DNA of 9,895 bases from an uncultured Sutterella sp. GTDB lineage: Bacteria; Pseudomonadota; Gammaproteobacteria; Burkholderiales; Burkholderiaceae_F. A program made the translations under genes and the position numbers. The stretch's first letter is position 1; each line of letters begins with the position of its first letter. The stretch spans positions 1-9,895 of the forward strand of contig CAJLGW010000070.1 of the NCBI GenBank assembly GCA_905206345.1. Direction: 5' to 3'. This document shows positions 1-5,834 of the stretch, piece by piece. Below the pieces are notes generated by a model. That model saw only the letters and a program-made list of their open reading frames with translations. It ran no database searches and was not told where the DNA came from.

Positions 1-9
1 TCTTAAAAA

Positions 10-264
10 ATGGGGTTTTTAGGTGTTGTTTTCACACAAATCCGTGATGACCCGCGCAAGAAGCGATTCCTCTCGGGGCTAAAGCCCCAAGTTTCCTCGC
101 TATTATCTATGAAGGTGTTTGGCGTTGGATTAATCACTAATGCGTTCCAAGCTGAAACGGCTTTGCAACTTGAGGTTTGCGATGTCATTGATATCGGTCG
201 TGCAATTTTGTCTGATTCCAATTGGGGATGGAACGCGGCTAAAGATTTGCACGAGACCATCTAA
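10..264 (+). pseudogene. C-terminal remnant of an Old Yellow Enzyme-type NADH:flavin oxidoreductase
   Basis: From about codon 35 (near position 112) the frame reads KVFGVGLITNAFQAE, then a segment containing DVIDIGRAILSD and finally AAKDLHE. This matches the last strand and helix of the FMN-binding TIM barrel of OYE/NADPH dehydrogenase proteins (VGLI-T...QAE...AD-I--GR--L-DP...AAK-L). The family is usually about 340-370 residues; only about 50 recognisable residues remain. The first 34 codons do not resemble the family, and an in-frame TAA lies at 4-6, so the 5' part has been lost or replaced. A perfect GGGGCT/AGCCCC inverted repeat (78-91) lies just before the homologous part. No Shine-Dalgarno sequence precedes the ATG at 10. 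A matching terminator follows at 289. This is probably a non-functional stump; the family call rests on motif recognition. Confidence 0.6.
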
Positions 265-288
265 CATCTAAACAACGCAGAGATCGGG

Positions 289-319
289 AAGCCTTGGGTG
301 AAAGCTCAAGGCTTTCTAG
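289..319 (+). terminator. Intrinsic terminator of the truncated oxidoreductase
   Basis: A 10-bp stem (289-298 with 305-314, one G-U pair) encloses a 6-base loop and is followed on the plus strand by a short T-rich stretch (TTTCTAGTT). On the minus strand it is followed by CCCGAT with no T-run, so it best serves the plus-strand remnant ending at 264. The weak T-tract lowers confidence. Confidence 0.55.
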
Positions 320-346
320 TTATTGGATGGAGAAATAATAGTGGAG

Positions 347-423
<77 letters not shown>

Positions 424-491
424 ACGCAAGAACCTAAAATCTTACCATACCTTAGAGCTCATTGTTGCTAATTTGCGTCTGTTTTGTTTGA

Positions 492-743
492 TTCGCAGTC
501 CTTGCTAATGAGATTGACAATCAACAAGTCACGCTTGTGTTAGAAGCCATGACATCGCTTTTGACCAAGATGAATGTTCAAATGGTCGTCGAAGGTGTTG
601 AAACCGCTGAGTAATTGAAGTTTCTTCGTAAAACCACTTGTGATCTCATTCAGGTGTACATTTTCTATAAGCCGATGCCGGTAAGTGAATTTGAACAATT
701 AACTTTTGTTGAGGACGCGGATGCCCCCCCCTTCCTTAAATAG
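492..743 (+). pseudogene. C-terminal remnant of an EAL-domain c-di-GMP phosphodiesterase with internal stop
   Basis: The frame is open from 492, after a TGA at 489-491. It reads VLEAMTSLL, MVVEGVETAE, stop (TAA, 612-614), then LKFLRK, CDLIQVYIFYKPMPVSEFEQL, and ends at TAG 741-743. The order of EGVET, the AEQL helix, C-D-IQGY-F-KP and the E-F helix is diagnostic of the C-terminal third of an EAL domain. The stop replaces the usual Q of AEQL, consistent with one CAA-to-TAA change, and the normally conserved QGY reads QVY. The N-terminal part, including the catalytic ExL motif, is absent, and no sensory or GGDEF domain remains. It cannot be an active enzyme. It is not longer than about 84 codons and lies upstream of the tRNA on the opposite strand. 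Confidence 0.75.
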
Positions 744-757
744 TGGCTGAGCTCTAA

Positions 758-783
758 GAAAAAGGCCTCGTCTAAGCGAGGCC
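758..783 (-). terminator. Intrinsic terminator of the downstream symporter copy
   Basis: The minus strand reads GGCCTCG-CTTAGA-CGAGGCC followed by TTTTT (759-763). This is a perfect 7-bp GC-rich stem with a T-tract, 20 bases past the symporter stop codon at 804. It is a textbook rho-independent terminator. Confidence 0.92.
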
Positions 784-803
784 GAGTCTTGAAAGTCTAA
801 CGA

Positions 804-2171
804 CTATTTGTTTTTCGAGAGCGCTAGTTTTTCTTCAAAATCCTTCAAAGACGCACCGACAACCTTGTGTAAGGCGATCAAAGCAATCAAGTTGGGGATA
901 GCGAGGAGGCCATTGAAGAGGTCAGCCAACGTCCATACCAAATCCACCTTTAACATGGCGCCGATCACCAAGCAGCAGCAAACGATGCAACGATAAAGGT
1001 TCAAACCACGACCTTTAAAGAGGTAGCGCATGTTTTGTTCGCTAAAGAAGTACCAGCCGATGATGGTGGAAAAAGCAAAGAAGAATAAGCACACGGCCAC
1101 AAAACTCGAACCCAAAGCACCTAAGTCCACGTTATAAGCTTGTTGCGTTAATTCAATACCAGTCGTTGTGTAATCTAAGACGCCCGTCACCATGATAACC
1201 AGTACCGTAAAGGTCACAATGATTAACGTTGCTGCCACACCGAAGACAGCAACTAAACCTTGTTCGGTAGGATGTTCAACCTTTGCAACGGCGTGAGCGT
1301 GAGGCGTCGTACCCATACCGGCTTCGTTAGAGAAAAGGCCGCGAGCCACACCGAATTGCATAGCTTTGGCGACCGTTAAACCGAGTGCGCCGCCGGCGAC
1401 AGCTTGAGGATCGAAGGCTGCAATCAAAATCATCTCAAGAGCGGGAATGATTTGATCGTAGTGCATGCCTAAAACGTAGGTGCCACCCACGATGTAAATC
1501 AAAGCCATGAAAGGAACGACTTTTTCTGTGACACTGGCAAGACGGGCAACACCACCGAAAAAGACCAAGGCTCCTAAGATGGCAACCATAATACCTGTAG
1601 CCAAATGCGGGACACCAAAGGCGGTTTGCATGGCGGTACTCACGGTGTTGGATTGCACCATGTTACCCATACAACCCATGGCAACAATGATGGTAATGGA
1701 GAAGAAAACCGCTAAGGGTTTAAATTTCGGGCCTAAACCGTGCGTAATGTAGTAAGCCGGGCCGCCAACCACGTGGCCGTGCTCATCATACGTTTTGTAA
1801 GTTTGAGCTAAAACCGCTTCGGCAAAGATGGTGCCCATACCGAAAAAGGCCGCGACCCAAAGCCAGAAAAGTGCACCGGGGCCCCCTGAGACAATTGCGG
1901 TGGCAGCGCCAGCGACATTACCTGTGCCAACTTGAGCTGCCACGGCTGTGGCCAGGGCTTGGAAGGAACTCATCCCGGACTTGTCGGCTCTTTTGCCAAA
2001 CAAAGAAGCCGTCCCAACGAGGTAGCGAAGTGCAAAGCCAAAGAGACGGACTTGGGGAAAACGCAATTTGATCGTATAAAAAAGGCCGGTTCCGCACAGC
2101 AAGGGAATCAGGAAAAAGACACCCCAGAGAACGCTGTTAATGTTACTGGCCCAATGGTTAATTAAATCCAT
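804..2171 (-). CDS. AGCS-family sodium:alanine/glycine symporter (copy 1)
   Basis: This is an integral inner-membrane carrier importing alanine or glycine with Na+ (amino acid/polyamine/cation fold, AGCS family). At 455 residues it has the usual family length of about 450-490. Visible family motifs are VGTGNVAGAA (81-90), the signature GGPGALFWLW (96-105) and SNEAGMGTTPHAHA (281-294), with about eleven hydrophobic stretches across the protein. A longer frame starts at 2276, but I chose ATG 2171: an AAGGAG Shine-Dalgarno lies 7 bases upstream, a promoter lies within the extension, and the paralogue starts at the same alignment position. It is the downstream member of a tandem pair on the minus strand, but has its own promoter and terminator, so the two are probably not one simple operon. 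The exact substrate (alanine, glycine, serine) cannot be read from sequence. Confidence 0.93.
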   Translation of the reverse strand: MDLINHWASNINSVLWGVFFLIPLLCGTGLFYTIKLRFPQVRLFGFALRYLVGTASLFGKRADKSGMSSFQALATAVAAQVGTGNVAGAATAIVSGGPGALFWLWVAAFFGMGTIFAEAVLAQTYKTYDEHGHVVGGPAYYITHGLGPKFKPLAVFFSITIIVAMGCMGNMVQSNTVSTAMQTAFGVPHLATGIMVAILGALVFFGGVARLASVTEKVVPFMALIYIVGGTYVLGMHYDQIIPALEMILIAAFDPQAVAGGALGLTVAKAMQFGVARGLFSNEAGMGTTPHAHAVAKVEHPTEQGLVAVFGVAATLIIVTFTVLVIMVTGVLDYTTTGIELTQQAYNVDLGALGSSFVAVCLFFFAFSTIIGWYFFSEQNMRYLFKGRGLNLYRCIVCCCLVIGAMLKVDLVWTLADLFNGLLAIPNLIALIALHKVVGASLKDFEEKLALSKNK

Positions 2172-2178
2172 GAGGGGA

Positions 2179-2184
2179 CTCCTT
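2179..2184 (-). promoter_or_regulatory. Shine-Dalgarno sequence that sets the start of symporter copy 1
   Basis: AAGGAG on the minus strand lies 7 bases before ATG 2171. It is a near-perfect ribosome binding site and argues against the 35-codon N-terminal extension to 2276. Confidence 0.85.
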
Positions 2185-2203
2185 ATTTTTATGTTCACTA
2201 TCA

Positions 2204-2231
2204 ACCATACGTGATTGTGAGTTTTTGTAAA
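2204..2231 (-). promoter_or_regulatory. Putative sigma-70 promoter for symporter copy 1
   Basis: On the minus strand there is a -35 TTTACA (2226-2231), a 16-bp spacer and a -10 TATGGT (2204-2209). Transcription would start near 2197 and give a leader of about 26 nt ending at ATG 2171. It lies downstream of the terminator of copy 2, as expected for an independently transcribed gene. This is consensus matching by eye only. Confidence 0.5.
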
Positions 2232-2319
2232 AGCTGATTTACAGGCAAAAAACGCATCCCTAGGTAAAAACCCCAATTTGAATGTATTGCCGTGTGGGGA
2301 TTTTGTCTTAGAGTTATAA

Positions 2320-2349
2320 GAAAAAGCCCCTACGTTCTTTGTAGGGGCT
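2320..2349 (-). terminator. Intrinsic terminator of symporter copy 2
   Basis: The minus strand has a perfect 9-bp stem AGCCCCTAC/GTAGGGGCT (2341-2349 with 2325-2333), a 7-base loop and a run of T at 2321-2324. It begins 19 bases after the stop codon at 2368 and separates the two tandem transporter genes. Confidence 0.92.
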
Positions 2350-2367
2350 CAATAAAAGTTAGAAATG

Positions 2368-3735
2368 TTACTTGAGGTTTTGAAGCTTCATTTTTCCTTC
2401 AAAGTCATCAAGGCAGTTGCCTACCACTTTATGGAGGGCTACTAAGGCAATCAAGTTGGGGATGACCATCAATGCATTAAAGAGGTCAGAAAGCGCCCAA
2501 ACGAGATTGACGTGCAAGCAGGCTCCTAAAACCAAGAAGGCGCAAACCAGTAAGCGATAGGCAAGGATGCCACGACCCTTGAAAAGGAAACGTACGTTTT
2601 GTTCACTAAAGAAGTACCAACTGATGATGGTGGAGTAGGCAAAGAAGAACAAGCACACAGCCACGAACTTCACGCCGAATTTACCTAAACCAACGTTATA
2701 GGCTTGTTGCGTGAGTTCAATACCGGTGGTCTTATAATCCAAAACACCCGTGACCATAATCACCAAGACCGTGAAAGTCACGATGATGAGCGTGGCAAAA
2801 ATACCGAAGACGGCAAATAAACCTTGTTCTGCAGGATGTTCAGGCTTGGCAACAGCGTGAGCGTGAGGTGTCGTACCCATACCGGCTTCGTTAGAGAAAA
2901 GACCGCGAGCAACACCGAATTGCATAGCTTTGGCAACCGTTAAACCTAAAGCGCCACCGCCCACGGCTTCCGGATTGAAAGCGCCGATAAAGACCATTTC
3001 AAAGGCAGGAAGAATTTGGTCATAGTGCATCCCTAAGACGTAGGCGCCGCCGATCAAATAGATGCCTGCCATAAAGGGGACAATCTTTTCCGTGACGCTT
3101 GCCAGACGGGCAATACCACCGAAGATAACCAAGGCCGTCAAGACGGCAACACCGATGCCCGAGCCCAAAAGAGGAATATCGAAGGCTTCAAGCATGGCGT
3201 TACTGACGGTATTGGATTGCACGAGGCTCCCCATGCAACCCATCGTGATGATGGCAACAGAAGAGAAAAAGAGGGCTAACGGGCGCCATTTTTCACCCAT
3301 GCCCTTGAGGATGTAGTAAGAAGGGCCGCCAACGACATGACCTTTGTCATCGAGACCCTTGTAAGTTTGAGCTAAAACAGCTTCTGCAAAAATTGTGGCC
3401 ATGCCGAAAAAGGCAGCGACCCAAAGCCAAAATAATGCACCGGGACCACCCGAGACCAAAGCTGTGGCGGCACCTGCAACGTTACCGGTACCAACCTGGG
3501 CGGCAATGGCCGTTGCCAAAGCTTGGAAAGAACTCATCCCGGACTTATCGGCCTTTTGCCCGAACAAAGAGGCTTTACCGAAAAGTAAGCGAATCGCTAA
3601 GGGGAAAAGACGAATCTGTACAAAGCGCAATTTGAAGGTGAAGAAAATGCCCGTACCGCACAAGAGGGGAATGAGAAAAAAGACACCCCAAAGCACACTA
3701 TTGACATCACTGACCCAGTGATTAAGCAGTTCCAT
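2368..3735 (-). CDS. AGCS-family sodium:alanine/glycine symporter (copy 2)
   Basis: This is a second 455-residue AGCS carrier, gap-free alignable to its neighbour at 804-2171 and identical at about 348 of 455 positions by hand count (about 76%). It has the same motifs at the same positions: VGTGNVAGAA, GGPGALFWLW and SNEAGMGTTPHAHA. Divergence is concentrated at residues 36-60, 141-200 and the last 70 residues, whereas 261-290 and 321-330 are invariant. I chose ATG 3735 because it aligns with the start of the paralogue. A TTG 10 codons upstream is possible but gives an unrelated lysine-rich lead. The ribosome site before 3735 is weak (AGAAAG-type, A-rich leader), unlike copy 1. It is transcribed divergently from the aspartate dehydrogenase gene. 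Substrate is assigned at family level only. Confidence 0.92.
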   Translation of the reverse strand: MELLNHWVSDVNSVLWGVFFLIPLLCGTGIFFTFKLRFVQIRLFPLAIRLLFGKASLFGQKADKSGMSSFQALATAIAAQVGTGNVAGAATALVSGGPGALFWLWVAAFFGMATIFAEAVLAQTYKGLDDKGHVVGGPSYYILKGMGEKWRPLALFFSSVAIITMGCMGSLVQSNTVSNAMLEAFDIPLLGSGIGVAVLTALVIFGGIARLASVTEKIVPFMAGIYLIGGAYVLGMHYDQILPAFEMVFIGAFNPEAVGGGALGLTVAKAMQFGVARGLFSNEAGMGTTPHAHAVAKPEHPAEQGLFAVFGIFATLIIVTFTVLVIMVTGVLDYKTTGIELTQQAYNVGLGKFGVKFVAVCLFFFAYSTIISWYFFSEQNVRFLFKGRGILAYRLLVCAFLVLGACLHVNLVWALSDLFNALMVIPNLIALVALHKVVGNCLDDFEGKMKLQNLK

Positions 3736-3813
3736 ATTATTTTCTTTCTTTAAATTAAGTGGCAATCTTCTCTTTTTACTTGAATATCAGCGATTCAGGC
3801 GCTACATTTAGTT

Positions 3814-3850
3814 TTTCAATTGAAAGTAATTAGTCAAAACTACTTACTTT
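3814..3850. repeat. Two overlapping inverted repeats in the symporter/dehydrogenase divergent region
   Basis: A perfect 12-bp palindrome TTTCAATTGAAA (3814-3825) overlaps a hairpin whose arms 3823-3834 and 3839-3850 match at 11 of 12 positions around a CAAA loop, followed by T (3848-3853). No plus-strand gene lies upstream, so it is unlikely to be a terminator. The position between two divergent starts suits a regulator-binding site. Function is inferred. Confidence 0.45.
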
Positions 3851-3851
3851 T

Positions 3852-3880
3852 TTGACGATTTCTGAAAATTACTGAAGATT
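3852..3880 (+). promoter_or_regulatory. Possible promoter of the aspartate dehydrogenase gene
   Basis: TTGACG (3852-3857), a 17-bp spacer and AAGATT (3875-3880) would start transcription near 3887, about 26 nt before ATG 3913. The -35 is good and the -10 poor. The -35 overlaps the T-run of the adjacent inverted repeat, which would suit repression or activation there. Confidence 0.3.
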
Positions 3881-3912
3881 TATCTCTTTGAGTGTAGAAA
3901 AAGGCCAAGAAG

Positions 3913-4713
3913 ATGAGAACGATTTCTGTCATTGGTTCGGGTGCTTTGGCAAGCATTTTTGCCAAAGAATTAAAGCATTTATTAAGTGACGATTATGAAA
4001 TTCGTTACGTCTTTTCAAAAACGCTTTCTCACGCTCAAGTTTTAGCTGACTCAGTGGGTGCGAAGGCAACCGATCGATTTGAAGATCTTTTAGAAAATCG
4101 CTCAGACTTTGTGGTGGAGTTTGCCGGTATTGGTGCAGTGAAAGCCTATGCCAAAGACGTATTAATTCACAACATGAATTTAGTGATTGCCTCAGCGGGT
4201 GCTTTGGCCGATGACACATTTAAAGCAGAGCTTCAAACGATGGCCAAGTCCAATAATGTCAAACTCTATGTGGCAGGTGGTGCCATCGGTGGTCTCGACT
4301 TAATGCAAACCTTTGCGTTGATGGGCAAGTGCAACACGACGATTGAAAGCACAAAGGCTCCGAAAAGTTTAAACGGTGCTCCGTATTTGGCCGGTAGAAC
4401 ATTGTCGGAAACGGACGTTGAGAAGGTTTTTGAAGGTGGTGTTAAAGAAGCGATTGCGGGTTTCCCGAAAAACGTGAACGTTGCGGTAACAGCGAGCGCA
4501 GCAAGCAACAATCCCGCTACAACGGTGAAACTTGTGAGCACCCCCGGTGTATCAACCAACACTCACACCATCACGCTTAAAAATGAATTGATGACGGCAA
4601 CGATTCAAATTGCCTCCAAGCCCGATCCTCAAAACCCGAAGTCGAGCATCTCGACGGCTTGGAGTGTGTTGGCGCTTTTGAAAAACTTAGCCTCGCCCGT
4701 TGTTTACTATTAA
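3913..4713 (+). CDS. nadX: L-aspartate dehydrogenase (NadX-type)
   Basis: The enzyme oxidatively deaminates L-aspartate with NAD(P)+ to oxaloacetate or iminoaspartate plus ammonia (EC 1.4.1.21). In some bacteria it replaces NadB in NAD synthesis. At 266 residues it has the normal family length. The N-terminal Rossmann domain starts VIGSGALAS (6-14). The C-terminal domain carries AGGAIGGLDL (121-130), KEAIAGFPKNVNVAV (178-192) and NTHTI with the conserved catalytic-type His218, ending KPDPQNPKSS...AWSVLALLKNLASPV. A modest AAGG site at 3901-3904 precedes ATG 3913. No nadA or nadC lies nearby. Instead it diverges from amino-acid symporters, so a catabolic role in aspartate deamination is at least as plausible as NAD synthesis. 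Its stop overlaps the stop of the convergent dihydrouridine synthase gene by 4 bp. Confidence 0.88.
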   Translation: MRTISVIGSGALASIFAKELKHLLSDDYEIRYVFSKTLSHAQVLADSVGAKATDRFEDLLENRSDFVVEFAGIGAVKAYAKDVLIHNMNLVIASAGALADDTFKAELQTMAKSNNVKLYVAGGAIGGLDLMQTFALMGKCNTTIESTKAPKSLNGAPYLAGRTLSETDVEKVFEGGVKEAIAGFPKNVNVAVTASAASNNPATTVKLVSTPGVSTNTHTITLKNELMTATIQIASKPDPQNPKSSISTAWSVLALLKNLASPVVYY

Positions 4714-5696
4714 AGAGGTTTGTGCCATCCGAAGAGGCTTTCGGTGCGAATCGGAAGCTCTTCGGTGATGATACGAACGGTCTTTTCATAATCTTCAATC
4801 GTTTTCGCTTTATAAATCGACTTCACGATTTTCTCGGCTCCGTCAAAGAGATTGTGTTGGAAGAACCAATACTCTTTCATGCGCATCATGGCGTTTTTCT
4901 GACTATCAAACGCACGAGCGTAGCTCTCAAATAACGCACGACTAAACTCAATAATCTCTTCTCGTGAGGCTGCTGATCCGCCTTTAGCCTTTCTAAATAA
5001 GGCAGGATCAGACATCAAGGCACGTCCCACCATAATGAGAGCTAAGTCGGGGTAACTGTTTTGAATGTTATCCAAGTCGGCATTCGTAACAATATCGCCG
5101 TTATAACCCAAGGGCATTGTCATGCGACGATAGTAATGATCAAAGATATAACGACGAACATCACCCTTGTAATGGTCGGTGCGCAAACGCGGATGAATCG
5201 TTAAGTGCTTCATGGGGAAGCGGTTATAGACCTCGGCAATCGCATCAAACTCGTCTTCATCGGACCAACCCAAACGCGTTTTCACCGAAATGCCGATCGG
5301 AAGATCGGCTTCAAAAATGACCTCTAAAAAGCGCTCTAATTCATGCGGAGTGCGCAAAAAGCCACTGCCTTTGCCTTTGGCAACAACGGTACCTGCGGGG
5401 CAGCCGAAATTGAGATTGACCTCATCGTAACCCAAGTCAGCCAAAGCCTTCGCAGCCCAAATAAAGTCATCAGTGTTGCGCGTTAAAAGCTGGGGGACAG
5501 CATGAATGCCGGCGTTGACTTCCGGGGCCAATTCTCTCAATTGCCGTTCGGTAAAGGCAGGCGTTGTCGTCGGAGACACAAAGGGGAGGTAATAGGCATC
5601 CGCTGGGCCAAAGAGCTTAGCGTGGACTTTTCGAAAAGGAGCGCCCGTGAGACCTTCCATGGGAGCGACAACGAGGAGAGGATTGGTAGCCGTCAT
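4710..5696 (-). CDS. tRNA-dihydrouridine synthase family protein
   Basis: This is an FMN-dependent cytosolic enzyme that reduces specific tRNA uridines to dihydrouridine with NAD(P)H. It is 328 residues from ATG 5696. A TIM-barrel start VVAPMEGLTGAPFR (9-22) is followed by EVNLNFGCPAGTVVAKGKGSG (92-112) with the presumed catalytic Cys99, then KTRLGW (139-144), LTIHPR (165-170), NGDI (199-202) and VGRALMSDP (223-231). A helical C-terminal RNA-binding part begins near 245. The subtype (DusA, B or C) is not clear, so no symbol is given. A frame extending to 5786 exists, but family homology begins right after M31 of that frame, and a promoter-like element lies inside the extension. No Shine-Dalgarno is obvious. 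It is convergent with nadX with overlapping stops and divergent from the helicase gene. Confidence 0.9.
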   Translation of the reverse strand: MTATNPLLVVAPMEGLTGAPFRKVHAKLFGPADAYYLPFVSPTTTPAFTERQLRELAPEVNAGIHAVPQLLTRNTDDFIWAAKALADLGYDEVNLNFGCPAGTVVAKGKGSGFLRTPHELERFLEVIFEADLPIGISVKTRLGWSDEDEFDAIAEVYNRFPMKHLTIHPRLRTDHYKGDVRRYIFDHYYRRMTMPLGYNGDIVTNADLDNIQNSYPDLALIMVGRALMSDPALFRKAKGGSAASREEIIEFSRALFESYARAFDSQKNAMMRMKEYWFFQHNLFDGAEKIVKSIYKAKTIEDYEKTVRIITEELPIRTESLFGWHKPL

Positions 5697-5725
5697 AAAT
5701 AAGCAAAAACGCGAATAAGGGCGTG

Positions 5726-5752
5726 ATTTTAGCAGTCTGTCAACCTTTTCAA
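5726..5752 (-). promoter_or_regulatory. Possible promoter of the dihydrouridine synthase gene
   Basis: The minus strand has TTGAAA (5747-5752), a short 15-bp spacer and TAAAAT (5726-5731), which would start RNA near 5719, about 22 nt before ATG 5696. A nearby TTGACA (5738-5743) overlaps the spacer but lacks a good -10 at the right distance. The hexamers match well but the spacing is short. Confidence 0.35.
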
Positions 5753-5810
5753 AAGAGAACTTTTCTCTCGATGGAGCTAAAATCAAAAAAATGATTCAAT
5801 TTTTACGGAA

Positions 5811-5826
5811 TCCCTGTCGATAGGGA
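5811..5826 (+). promoter_or_regulatory. Hairpin containing the rhlE ribosome binding site
   Basis: TCCCTG (5811-5816), a TCGA loop and TAGGGA (5821-5826) form a 6-bp stem with one G-U pair. The AGGGA half (5822-5826) is the only Shine-Dalgarno candidate, 8 bases before ATG 5835. If the stem forms in the mRNA it would hide the ribosome site, suggesting translation control of the helicase. The pairing is seen in the sequence; the control is inference. Confidence 0.4.
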
Positions 5827-5834
5827 CAAACTGC

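Noticed and set aside
2172..2276. 35-codon N-terminal extension of symporter copy 1
   Set aside because: The extension is not hydrophobic in family style, contains a promoter-like element, lies upstream of a strong Shine-Dalgarno serving ATG 2171, and is absent from the paralogue.
2172..2367. Glycine riboswitch upstream of the symporters (also checked 3736-3912)
   Set aside because: I could not see the conserved glycine aptamer core or paired aptamers in either leader, and the space in front of copy 1 after its likely promoter is only about 26 nt.
3736..3765. TTG start adding ten residues to symporter copy 2
   Set aside because: The lead is A-rich and lysine/asparagine-rich, does not match copy 1, and has no better ribosome site.
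3823..3853. AT-rich hairpin plus T-run read as a plus-strand terminator
   Set aside because: No plus-strand gene lies upstream of it; the gene to its left is on the minus strand and starts there.
5697..5786. 30-codon extension of the dihydrouridine synthase
   Set aside because: Family homology starts just after ATG 5696, and the extension contains promoter-like hexamers.
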